This document shows positions 7,249 to 15,309 of a stretch of DNA of 64,000 nucleotides, piece after piece; the stretch's first letter is position 1; each line of letters begins with the position of its first letter. Location of the stretch: NCBI GenBank assembly GCA_036525795.1, contig DATCZS010000023.1:13316-77315 (forward strand). Direction: 5' to 3'. The notes under the pieces were generated by a model, which saw only the letters and a program-made list of their open reading frames with translations, was not told the DNA's origin and made no database searches. This stretch comes from DATCZS01 sp036525795 (GTDB taxonomy: Bacteria; Actinomycetota; Acidimicrobiia; Spongiisociales; ZC4RG35). The translations under genes were made by a program, and so were the position numbers.

Positions 7249-8478
7249 TCAGCGGCCGGCGTCCAGAGTGATCGGAAGCTCCTTCACGCCGCGGAAGATC
7301 AGTGACGGCGTCCGTTCGAGACGATCGGTGGAGACTTCGAAGGCGGCGACCGAATCGACGAATCGTTCCAGAGCGACTTCGAGCTCCACCTTGGCGAGCG
7401 GGGCGCCGACGCAATAGTGGACGCCACCGCCGAATGAGACGTGGGCCTCGGCCGAACGCCCGACGTCGAGACCTTCGGGTTCGGTGAATACGGCCTCGTC
7501 GTGGTTGGCCGAACCGAACATCAGTCCGACCTTGGTGCCCCTGCGCAGCTCCGTCCCTTTCCAATTCACATCCTCGAGCACCCACCGCTCGAACATCTGT
7601 AGCGGGGTGTCATACCGGAGCAGTTCGTCGACCGCACCGGGGATCATCGACGGCTCTGAACGGAGCCTTTCGTACTGTCCGGGGTGGCGGGCGAGGGCGA
7701 GCACGGCGTTGCCGATCGCCTGGACGGTCGCCTCGTGGCCTGCGTTCAATGTCAGGATCGCCGTCGACACGATCTCGTCGCGGGTGAGCCGGTCGCCATC
7801 CACTCTGGCCGCCACGAGCGCAGAGAGGAGATCGTCACCGGGGCGGCGCTCCCGATCCTCGACCATGGCTCCGACATAGCGGACGAAACTCCTGGTGGCC
7901 TCCTCGGCGACGGCACCCTCCTCCGGGGTGCAGGCTTCGTCGAACGGGCGCACCATGGCGTGGGACCACTCGACCAGCTGCGGCTGATCTTCCGGGGGGA
8001 CACCGAGCAGGTCGGCGATCATCGTCAGGGGAATCGGCGTGGCGTAGTCGGCTACGACCTCCATCGAACCGCGCTCGCATGCGGCCTCCACCGCCCGCCG
8101 CGCCACGGCATCGACACGCGGTCGATACGACTCTGATGCCCTGCGCGAGAACGCCCACTGCACCAAGCGGCGGATGCGGGTGTGCCGGGGCGGCTCGAGG
8201 TCGATGAACGAGTCGCGGACCATTGCCGTCCACACGGGCAGTCGGGACGGGTAGATGCGGTCGAAGACCGCAGGATCGATCTCCTCGGCCGGGACGGCGT
8301 GCCTCACGTCGCGCCCGAATCTCCTGTCGCGCAGGATTGCCGCCACGTCTGCATGCCGCGCGAAGAACGTGAGGTCCCACGTCTCGTCGAAGAACACCGG
8401 CGACTCTGTCCGAAGGCGGGCGTAGGTGGGATAGGGATCGTCGACGAAACCCCGGTCGTACGCGTTGAAGCGCGCCAT
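7249..8478 (-). CDS. Cytochrome P450
   Basis: A 409-residue soluble bacterial P450 monooxygenase. The I-helix oxygen-activation motif is LNAGHEAT, with Ala where the usual Thr follows Glu and the Thr one position later. The K-helix ExxR is ELLR, and the heme loop is FGGGVHYCVG with axial Cys356. The start is the ATG giving MARFNAYDRG; a much longer upstream frame is a shadow of the transporter gene. It begins 11 bp after the permease stop on the same strand, so it is probably the last gene of the bmpA-type importer operon. No ferredoxin or reductase is nearby. The substrate cannot be named. Confidence 0.93.
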   Translation of the reverse strand: MARFNAYDRGFVDDPYPTYARLRTESPVFFDETWDLTFFARHADVAAILRDRRFGRDVRHAVPAEEIDPAVFDRIYPSRLPVWTAMVRDSFIDLEPPRHTRIRRLVQWAFSRRASESYRPRVDAVARRAVEAACERGSMEVVADYATPIPLTMIADLLGVPPEDQPQLVEWSHAMVRPFDEACTPEEGAVAEEATRSFVRYVGAMVEDRERRPGDDLLSALVAARVDGDRLTRDEIVSTAILTLNAGHEATVQAIGNAVLALARHPGQYERLRSEPSMIPGAVDELLRYDTPLQMFERWVLEDVNWKGTELRRGTKVGLMFGSANHDEAVFTEPEGLDVGRSAEAHVSFGGGVHYCVGAPLAKVELEVALERFVDSVAAFEVSTDRLERTPSLIFRGVKELPITLDAGR

Positions 8479-8489
8479 GGGTTCGAGGC

Positions 8490-9791
8490 TCAGGAGGAGC
8501 CCTTGATCCAGATCCGGCCGTCCGCGGCGGGCATGCGCAGACGCCGGGTGGCGAACAGCAACACGACCAGCACCGCGATGTAGGGGGTGATCTGGGGAAG
8601 CTGGTTGGGCACCCGGTCGGTCGTGAAATACACGGCGGCGACCAGACCTCCGACGACCGCCATGCCGACTGCCGAGATCCAGTGTCTGCGCCGGATCGAC
8701 CGGATCATGAAGATCCCCAGCACGATCGCAACGAACAGGAGCAGGGCGTGGGGAGCATTGGGATCCCGGAGCCGCAGCGTCTCGGTGAAGCCGAACAACA
8801 GCGCTCCGGAGGCCGTTCCGGTTGGCCGCCAGTTCCCGAAGATCATGGTGGCGAGGCCGATGAAGCCCTTCCCTCCGGTCTGGGCCTCCTTGTAGAGGCC
8901 CGAGAGCTGGACGGACAGGAAACCGCCGCCGAAACCGGCCAGTACTCCCGAGATGACGACCCCGTAGTACTTGTACTTGTAGACGTTGACGCCGAGCGAA
9001 TCCGCCGCGTCCGGGTCCTCGCCGCAGCTCCGGAGGCGCAGTCCGAAGCGGGTTCGCCACAGCAGATAGGCGGCCCCTGGCACGACGAGGATCCCGAGAA
9101 GCGTCAGCCACGACATCTGGAAGACGAATCCGCGCAGGATGCCTCCGACCTCACCGATCAAGAAGATGTCGCTCCGCTCCAGCGCCCCGAGGAGATCGGG
9201 GCTCTCCCACCCGAAGATCGACCCCCCGGCCAGGAAGGGAACATCGAACGTGCTCACTCCGACGACCGTCGGAGACTGGGTGATCGACCCGCCATATCGA
9301 GGGAAGATCAGGTCGGACAGGTAGCGGGTCAGACCGGGAGCCATCACCAGGATGGCGGTACCGGCGATGATGTGGTCGACGCCGAAGCTGACGGTGACCA
9401 CGGCCATCAGGAGACCACCGAGCGCGCCGGCGACAGCGGCGTAGACCATCCCGATCCACGGGCTTCCCGTGACCAGGGTGCCCCAGGCGCCGAACCACGT
9501 TCCCAGGACGAGAAGACCCTCCAGACCGATGTTCACCACACCGGACCGCTCCGAGAACATACCCCCCAAACCGGCCATCAGAATGGGGATCGACCAGCCG
9601 AGGGCGATGCTCCATGTGCCCGAGGAGGCGAGGTCGGTGGTGGGAATGCGGGCGAATCGCTCGGTGATCGCCAACAGCAGGATCCCTCCGACACCGATCA
9701 CGACCCAGTTGAGCTTCACGGCCTGGAGCGACTGAACCCAGCTCCGGGTGAGAGGAGGAAGATCCTCCCGGTCCTTCAGAGGATGGCTCAT
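8490..9791 (-). CDS. ABC nucleoside-type importer, permease (NupQ/YufQ-like)
   Basis: A 433-residue polytopic membrane protein of the BPD_transp_2 (RbsC-like) family, matching the shorter-looped permease of BmpA-type nucleoside importers. The signature region GLGGMFSERSGVVNIGLEGL, with the conserved NIGLEG loop, lies near residue 75. About ten hydrophobic segments follow, including LAGFGGGFLSVQLSG. It overlaps the upstream permease by 4 bp (ATGA). It should pair with the 9788-10870 permease as a heterodimeric channel powered by the 10867-12390 ATPase. A C-terminal extension with two to three further transmembrane segments makes it longer than typical family members. Confidence 0.9.
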   Translation of the reverse strand: MSHPLKDREDLPPLTRSWVQSLQAVKLNWVVIGVGGILLLAITERFARIPTTDLASSGTWSIALGWSIPILMAGLGGMFSERSGVVNIGLEGLLVLGTWFGAWGTLVTGSPWIGMVYAAVAGALGGLLMAVVTVSFGVDHIIAGTAILVMAPGLTRYLSDLIFPRYGGSITQSPTVVGVSTFDVPFLAGGSIFGWESPDLLGALERSDIFLIGEVGGILRGFVFQMSWLTLLGILVVPGAAYLLWRTRFGLRLRSCGEDPDAADSLGVNVYKYKYYGVVISGVLAGFGGGFLSVQLSGLYKEAQTGGKGFIGLATMIFGNWRPTGTASGALLFGFTETLRLRDPNAPHALLLFVAIVLGIFMIRSIRRRHWISAVGMAVVGGLVAAVYFTTDRVPNQLPQITPYIAVLVVLLFATRRLRMPAADGRIWIKGSS

Positions 9792-10870
9792 CGTTCCTCC
9801 CCGACGACGGCTGCGGCCGCCCTGGCGGCCTCGACCCGGCGGTATCTCTCGGCGATCGAATACGCAACCACCACCGACAGGATGATCACACCCTGGATGA
9901 TGGCGACGATCTCACGAGGGGCATCTCCCCGCACCTCCAGGATCCCCGACGCCCTGCTCAGCCAGCCGAACAGCAACGCGGCGATGGCGATGCCCCCGGC
10001 ATGGTTGCGTCCGAGCAGCGCCACCGCGATCCCGGCGAATCCGAGGCCCTGGGTGAACCGAAGGCTGTAGAAGTGAGAATCGCCCAACAACTCCGGGAGA
10101 CCGACGAGGCCGGCCACCAGTCCCGACAGCACCATCGCCATCACGATCGTGCGCTTGGGGTCGACGCCGCTGGCCTCGGCGGCGGTGGCATTGGCGCCGC
10201 TGGCCCGCAGGTCGTATCCCCACCGGGTGCGACCGACGAAGTAGTGATAGACGAACCCGACCACGACGGCGACGAGCACGAATCCCCACAGCTCGGATCT
10301 CGTGTCCAGTCCGAGGAGCGGGGAAAGAGACGGGAACCAGCCCGACTCCGGGATCGCCCCGAGGGCGGTGTCGAGCCCGGGGTCGGGAACGTCCCACACT
10401 CCCAGCAGGTACGAGACGACTCCACCGACGGCGATCCCGTTGAGCATGATCGTCGAGATCACCTCGTGCACGTTTCTCGTCACCTTCATGAGGCCGGCCA
10501 GGCCCGCCCACACGGCCCCCCCCAGCATGGCAGTGAGCAGGATCGCCACGACGTGAAGCACCGGTGGCAGTTCGATGATCGAGCCCACCTGGGCGGCGAA
10601 GAAGGCTCCGATGATGTACTGACCTTCCACACCGATGTTGAACAGGTTCATCCGGAACCCGATCGCCACCGCCACTCCGGACAGGTACAGGGGGGTGGCC
10701 CAGTTGATGGTCTCCACCAGCGTGTTCAGACGGCTCCCGTACTCTGCGACGTTGCCGAACGCCTCGATCGGATCGGCGCCGGAGATGGCCAGCACGATCA
10801 GCGAGACGAGGAACGCCAGCACCAGGGCGGCGAGCGGCGGGGCCAGCACAAGAAGTCGGTGCTTGGTCAT
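9788..10870 (-). CDS. ABC nucleoside-type importer, permease (NupP/YufP-like)
   Basis: A 360-residue membrane protein, partner of the next permease. It has the family hallmark GFRMNLFNIGVEGQYIIGAF and the loop HEVISTIMLNGIA, which characterises the YufP/NupP half of BmpA importers. The ATG start (MTKHRLLVL) overlaps the ATPase stop by 4 bp. The reading frame is open further upstream, but that part is antisense-free noise within the ATPase gene. The gene order SBP-ATPase-permease-permease is that of known purine nucleoside importers. Confidence 0.9.
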   Translation of the reverse strand: MTKHRLLVLAPPLAALVLAFLVSLIVLAISGADPIEAFGNVAEYGSRLNTLVETINWATPLYLSGVAVAIGFRMNLFNIGVEGQYIIGAFFAAQVGSIIELPPVLHVVAILLTAMLGGAVWAGLAGLMKVTRNVHEVISTIMLNGIAVGGVVSYLLGVWDVPDPGLDTALGAIPESGWFPSLSPLLGLDTRSELWGFVLVAVVVGFVYHYFVGRTRWGYDLRASGANATAAEASGVDPKRTIVMAMVLSGLVAGLVGLPELLGDSHFYSLRFTQGLGFAGIAVALLGRNHAGGIAIAALLFGWLSRASGILEVRGDAPREIVAIIQGVIILSVVVAYSIAERYRRVEAARAAAAVVGEER

Positions 10871-12390
10871 GATGCCGCCTTTGCCCCGGTCATGTAGGCG
10901 CCGAGATCGCGCGGCGTCACCGTCGACGGATCGAGTTGGGCGACCAGCCCGCCCCGCAGCATCACATAGAGGGCGTCGGACAGGCCGATCAGCTCGTCGA
11001 GGTCGGCCGAGATGAGGATGATCGCCAGCCCGTCGGCCCTTGCCCTGCGCAGCTCCTCCCACACCGCTGCCTGCGCCCCCACGTCGATTCCCCGGGTGGG
11101 GTGGGAGGCGATGAGGAGGCTGATCGGGAAGGACAGTTCCCGGCCCACGATCAGCTTCTGCTGGTTTCCGCCGGACAACGCATGCGCCGGAACGTCCACG
11201 CCCGGGGTCCTGACATCGAATCGCTCGACCATCTCGGCTGCGTGTGCCCGGGCCGCCTTCGGGTCGATCCAGAACCCCATCTTGACGAAGGGTTCCCGCG
11301 TCTGGCGACCGAGCATGTCGTTCTCCCACAACGGAGCATCGAGCAGCAGACCGCGGCGGTGCCGGTCCTCGGGGATGTAGCCCACCCCGGCCTCGCGAAT
11401 CCTCCGGACCGACCACTCGGTGATGTCCTGGCCCTTGAGGGTGATCGACCCGCCCGACACGACTCGCATTCCCAGAATCGTCTCCACCAGCTCGAGCTGG
11501 CCGTTGCCTTCGACCCCGGCGATCCCCACGATCTCACCCTCGTGCACGGTGAGGTCGACGTCGGTGAGCGCCACTTCGGTCTCGCTGCCTTCGACCTCGA
11601 GCGCGCTGACCCGCAACACCTCCACGTCCGTGACCGTCTTTTCCCTCGTCTCCGGAGTGGGGAGCTCCTCGCCCACCATCAGCTCGGCGAGGTCATGGGC
11701 GGTGACGTCTGCCGGCTTGACGGTGGCCACGGTCTTTCCGCGGCGCAGCACCGTGATGGTGTCGGCGATGTCGAGCACCTCGTCGAGCTTGTGGTCGATG
11801 AAGATGATGGTGTGGCCTTCCTCCTTCAGTCCGCGCATGTTGCGGAACAGCTCCTCGACCTCCTGGGGAACGAGCACCGCCGTCGGCTCGTCGAGGATGA
11901 GGATCTTCGCCCCGCGGAACAGCACCTTGATGATCTCGACCCGCTGCCGCTCGCCGACTTCGAGCGTCTCCACCAGCTCGTCGGGGTGGACCTCGAGCCC
12001 GTAATCCTCTCCGATCTCGACGATGCGCTTCCGGGCGTCCTCGAAGTCGATGCGCCCCCCTGTCATCGTCGGCTCGGCGCCGAGAATCACGTTCTCGAGC
12101 ACGGTGAGGTTGTCTGCCAGCATGAAGTGCTGGTGCACCATGCCGATGCCGCGGTGGATGGCATCGGTGGGCGAATGGAACCGGACCTCTTCGCCCTCGA
12201 CGAACATGCGCCCTTCGTCGGCGGGCTGCATGCCGTACAGGATCTTCATGAGAGTGGACTTGCCCGCCCCGTTCTCACCGCACAGGGCATGGATCTCGCC
12301 CGCCTCGACCTCGAGGTTCACGTCCTGGTTGGCGATGACACCGGGAAACCGTTTGGTGATCCCCTCCAGCTTGACTGCAAGCTCGCTCAC
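10867..12390 (-). CDS. ABC nucleoside-type importer, double ATPase (NupO/YufO-like)
   Basis: A 507-residue protein with two fused ABC ATPase domains, as in RbsA- and YufO-type sugar and nucleoside importers. The first domain has Walker A GENGAGKST and a Walker B ending LILDEPTA. The second domain has a degenerate Walker A (GVEGNGQLE), usual for this family. Its signature LSGGNQQK is intact. The GTG start is chosen for the SD GGGAGA upstream. A perfect 13-bp inverted repeat in the gap before it (12418-12447) probably lowers its expression relative to the binding protein. Confidence 0.92.
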   Translation of the reverse strand: MSELAVKLEGITKRFPGVIANQDVNLEVEAGEIHALCGENGAGKSTLMKILYGMQPADEGRMFVEGEEVRFHSPTDAIHRGIGMVHQHFMLADNLTVLENVILGAEPTMTGGRIDFEDARKRIVEIGEDYGLEVHPDELVETLEVGERQRVEIIKVLFRGAKILILDEPTAVLVPQEVEELFRNMRGLKEEGHTIIFIDHKLDEVLDIADTITVLRRGKTVATVKPADVTAHDLAELMVGEELPTPETREKTVTDVEVLRVSALEVEGSETEVALTDVDLTVHEGEIVGIAGVEGNGQLELVETILGMRVVSGGSITLKGQDITEWSVRRIREAGVGYIPEDRHRRGLLLDAPLWENDMLGRQTREPFVKMGFWIDPKAARAHAAEMVERFDVRTPGVDVPAHALSGGNQQKLIVGRELSFPISLLIASHPTRGIDVGAQAAVWEELRRARADGLAIILISADLDELIGLSDALYVMLRGGLVAQLDPSTVTPRDLGAYMTGAKAAS

Positions 12391-12417
12391 GCTTCTCCCA
12401 CTGCCGCCCGAAACGTA

Positions 12418-12447
12418 CCGAGGGCCCCGACCAATCGGGGCCCTCGG
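12418..12447 (-). terminator. Intercistronic hairpin between bmpA-like gene and ATPase
   Basis: A perfect 13-bp inverted repeat (ccgagggccccga / tcggggccctcgg) with a 4-base loop. It sits between the stop of the binding-protein gene and the start of the ATPase gene, without a T-run. It is likely a partial terminator or 3'-end stabiliser giving high binding-protein levels, a common device in ABC importer operons. Confidence 0.7.
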
Positions 12448-12477
12448 CACTGTAGCTTGGCTCTCGTCAGCGAGGCG

Positions 12478-13503
12478 TCACGGGGTGGTCGGGACCACGA
12501 TGGTCCCGTCGACGATCTGCTGCTTGTAGTCCTCGAGCTGGTCGGCGATGTCGTCGACGAAGCCACCCGAGGTGGAGTAGCCAACGCCGTCGACCGACAG
12601 GTCGAACACTTGCACGCCCGCAGCGAACTCTCCGTTCACCTCGGCCTCGATGGTGTTGAACACCGAGACATCGACACGCTTGAGCATCGAGGTGAGGATG
12701 TAGTCCTTCACGTCGTCACCGGCGGTCAGATACTGGTCGGAGTCGACCCCGATGGCCCACACCTTGGTGCTGTTGGCCTCGGAGTATTCCTTGGCGGCCT
12801 GGAACAGACCGGCCCCGGTGCCACCGGCAGCGTGGTAGATGATGTCGGCGCCCTGCTCGTACATCGACTGGGCGATGACCTTGCCGGAGGCGGGATCGTT
12901 GAAGCCGTCGAAGTTGGGCGGCTCGGTGACGTACTGGGACAGGATGTTGATGTCCGGATTCACGGCCTTGGCCCCGGCGATGAAGCCTGCCTCGAACTTC
13001 TGGATCAGCTCGATGTTGACGCCACCGATGAACCCGATCGTGCCGCTGGTGCTCTTGAGAGCAGCGGCTGCACCCACCAGGAACGAGCCCTGCTCCTCGG
13101 CGAACACCAGACCGGCGACATTCGGCGCATCCACCACCGAGTCGACGATTGCAAAGTGGACATCGGGATTGGCGGCGGCGGCATTCGCCATCGGATCGGC
13201 GAACAAGAACCCCACGCCGAAGACGAGATCGCTCGTCTCCGCCTGCAGGTTGAGCAGCTCCTCACGGTTGGAGCCGTCGTCTGCGGCCGAAGCCTCGGAC
13301 TTGACGATCCCGAGATCGTCGGCCGCCTTGTCGAGGCCGGCGGCGGCGGAGTCGTTGAACGACTGGTCGCCGCGTCCACCGATGTCGAAGACGAGACCGA
13401 TGGGTACTCCTTCGTCGCCTCCATCCCCGCCTTCGCTGTCGCCGCATGCCACCAGCACCAGCGCAAAGACAGAGAAAAGTGCGATCATTCGCTTGAACTG
13501 CAC
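12478..13503 (-). CDS. BmpA/PnrA-family nucleoside-binding lipoprotein
   Basis: A 341-residue extracytoplasmic substrate-binding lipoprotein of the Bmp/PnrA family (purine nucleoside receptors). The GTG start has the SD GGGAGG. The signal peptide MIALFSVFALVLVAC ends in a lipobox with the acylated Cys followed by Gly, then an acidic Gly-rich linker. The domain starts with IGLVFDIGGRGDQSFNDSA, the family signature, and contains HFAIVDSVV and ADIIYHAAGGTG (nucleoside pocket region). It is the first gene of the importer operon and lies divergent from the Qng1 queuosine-salvage gene, 92 bp apart. The ligand is not provable from sequence; a nucleoside is expected. Confidence 0.92.
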   Translation of the reverse strand: MQFKRMIALFSVFALVLVACGDSEGGDGGDEGVPIGLVFDIGGRGDQSFNDSAAAGLDKAADDLGIVKSEASAADDGSNREELLNLQAETSDLVFGVGFLFADPMANAAAANPDVHFAIVDSVVDAPNVAGLVFAEEQGSFLVGAAAALKSTSGTIGFIGGVNIELIQKFEAGFIAGAKAVNPDINILSQYVTEPPNFDGFNDPASGKVIAQSMYEQGADIIYHAAGGTGAGLFQAAKEYSEANSTKVWAIGVDSDQYLTAGDDVKDYILTSMLKRVDVSVFNTIEAEVNGEFAAGVQVFDLSVDGVGYSTSGGFVDDIADQLEDYKQQIVDGTIVVPTTP

Positions 13504-13508
13504 GCGTT

Positions 13509-13545
13509 CCTCCCACGTCTGCTTAGGAGTGGGCACATCGCCCAC
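13509..13545 (-). promoter_or_regulatory. Leader of the bmpA-like gene with two competing hairpins
   Basis: In the mRNA sense GUGGGC-GAUGU-GCCCAC forms a 6-bp hairpin (13529-13545). The same CCCAC can instead pair with GUGGG at 13512-13516, which overlaps the GGGAGG Shine-Dalgarno. Mutually exclusive pairings of this sort could gate translation of the binding protein. No known riboswitch fold was recognised. Confidence 0.35.
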
Positions 13546-13595
13546 CCAGGCAACAATAGCGTTCCGTCACCACCGCGATACAGGCCGGAAGCCCC

Positions 13596-14522
13596 ATGAA
13601 TGTGAATCTCCAAATGCTCGACCCTCCCGCCGAATGGGGGGTACACATCGACAGAGCAGCCGCCGAACAGGTCGCGCTCGGCCTCGCCGATCACCGCTTC
13701 CCCACCCCGTCGTTCGACTACGTGGGGGTCCCCGACCTGGCAGATGAGGAATGGGCTCGGTTCGTTCTCGTCGCCGTCTCCGTGGTGTGGCGGCTGTGGC
13801 CGCCGGAGGGAGAACGGATGTGGGCTGCCGACCTCGACGGTGCATGGCTCGACGACGCCTCCGGAATCTGGGCGTGCTTCACGCGTGAGCCCCGCTCTGC
13901 CGACCTGGCGTGGATTCGCAACGGCAGCGGAGGCCCGGGGTTCTTCTCAGGTCGCGGAATCCTGCAGGACGTCCCGCGGCGCATCGACCGGATGGCGGCG
14001 GTGGCCGGGGCGCTCCTCGACCGCTGGAACGGGAGGGCACTCGGCATCGTCGAAGAGGCCGGGGGACGGGCTGCAGCCATCACCGAACTGCTGGTCGAGA
14101 CCATCCCCGGATACCGGGACCGGCCTTCGACCGGCGGCAGGGTCCTTCCTTTCGACAAGCTGGCACACCTCGCCGTCGCCATGCTCTCCGCCCGGATCCC
14201 CATCACCGGGGTCGAGGACTTCGGGGTGTACCCGGACTACATGCTCCCTCGCCATCTCCGTCACCGGGGGATCCTGGTCTACGAATCGGCGCTGGCCGCC
14301 GCCATCGACACGCGGCATGTGATCGAGAAGGAGTCCCGCTGGGAGCTGGGCATTCGGTGGGCGACGGTGCGGGCCGCCGCCCTGTTGGGGGAGGCACTCG
14401 CCGCACGGGGAAACCCCGTCACCACCCCCCAGCTCGACTTCTGGCTCTGGTCGGAGGCCGTGCTCGGTCCCGATGCCTCCGCGATGGGCGAGCACCACCG
14501 CACCATCACCGAGGCATACTGA
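13596..14522 (+). CDS. Queuosine 5'-phosphate N-glycosylase/hydrolase (DUF2419, Qng1-like)
   Basis: A 308-residue member of the queuosine-salvage family (DUF2419; human QNG1/C9orf64), which releases queuine base from queuosine 5'-phosphate for tRNA modification. Landmarks align along the whole length: LLVETIPGYRD (165-175), the F-K pair in LPFDKLAHLAVAML, YPDYMLPRHLRHRGILVY (212-229; D214 in the active-site DYxLP motif), SRWELGIRWATV, LDFWLW, and the C-terminal HHRT. The family is best known in eukaryotes and scattered bacteria. It is divergent from the nucleoside importer operon with 92 bp between, suggesting a joint role in uptake and salvage (inference). No tgt or other queuosine gene is in the window. 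Confidence 0.92.
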   Translation: MNVNLQMLDPPAEWGVHIDRAAAEQVALGLADHRFPTPSFDYVGVPDLADEEWARFVLVAVSVVWRLWPPEGERMWAADLDGAWLDDASGIWACFTREPRSADLAWIRNGSGGPGFFSGRGILQDVPRRIDRMAAVAGALLDRWNGRALGIVEEAGGRAAAITELLVETIPGYRDRPSTGGRVLPFDKLAHLAVAMLSARIPITGVEDFGVYPDYMLPRHLRHRGILVYESALAAAIDTRHVIEKESRWELGIRWATVRAAALLGEALAARGNPVTTPQLDFWLWSEAVLGPDASAMGEHHRTITEAY

Positions 14523-14535
14523 GCGGCGGGCCCCG

Positions 14536-15309
14536 TCACGGATCCCGGTAGTGAAGCCCCACGACGGCGGCGGCGGCCCCGAGGGCCGCCCACCCGAGCA
14601 CCACGACCACCGCCTGGGCAAACGGCATCTCGCCGACGGCGGCGAACCCGAACCCGGCGTTGACCTCGCCGAACCGGCCGAAGAACCGGCCCGAGGCGAT
14701 TCCGAGCGACACGTTCTCCCAGGACTGCCACAGCGCGAGGATCCCCTCGCCGACCGTGAACGCCAGGCCCGCTCCGATCGCGGCCCCCAACGAACGGAGC
14801 ATGGCGGCGAACCCCAGACCGATCCCGATCCAGGTCATCTGGATGACCCCGGTCTTTCCGAGCATCGCCAGCCACTCGCCGACCGAAGGCGACCCGCTGC
14901 CGGTGGCGACTGCCGCGGTCACCGCCGACCAGGCACCGACGGCGAGGACGGCGGCCAGCCACGCAGCCAGGCTGTAGACGACGAATTTGGCGAGCAGGTG
15001 CATCCACCGACGCGACTCCAAGGTGAGACTCGCCGCCCAGACAGAGGTGCCGGTCTCACCGGCGAGGAGCACCACCGCCAGGATCACCGGGAACCAGGTC
15101 TGGCCCACGACCTGAGCGGCACCGAACGAATACGCGAGCGGCTTCGGAATCACGGGGAAGGCCATGGACTGCCCCGCCGGGAGCAGCGCGGGCAGTGCGA
15201 GAAACAGCCAGGCGGTCAACGTGGTGAACAGCACCAGGATCAGAGACATGATCCAGAACAGCCTTCGCTTGCCCAGCTTGACGAGTTCGGCTCGGATCAA
15301 CCCGATCAT
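14536..15309 (-). CDS. ABC-2 type transporter permease
   Basis: A 257-residue membrane protein that starts MIGLIRAELVKLGKRRLFW, typical of ABC-2 permeases (basic cytoplasmic N terminus, then the first helix). Six hydrophobic segments are visible, including LFLALPALLPAG and VVVVLGWAALGAAAAVVGL. It overlaps the preceding ATPase gene by 4 bp (ATGA) and should form the membrane half of a two-component exporter. The substrate is unknown; antibiotic, lipid or peptide export are typical of this class. It converges with the Qng1 gene, whose stop is 13 bp away. Confidence 0.85.
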   Translation of the reverse strand: MIGLIRAELVKLGKRRLFWIMSLILVLFTTLTAWLFLALPALLPAGQSMAFPVIPKPLAYSFGAAQVVGQTWFPVILAVVLLAGETGTSVWAASLTLESRRWMHLLAKFVVYSLAAWLAAVLAVGAWSAVTAAVATGSGSPSVGEWLAMLGKTGVIQMTWIGIGLGFAAMLRSLGAAIGAGLAFTVGEGILALWQSWENVSLGIASGRFFGRFGEVNAGFGFAAVGEMPFAQAVVVVLGWAALGAAAAVVGLHYRDP

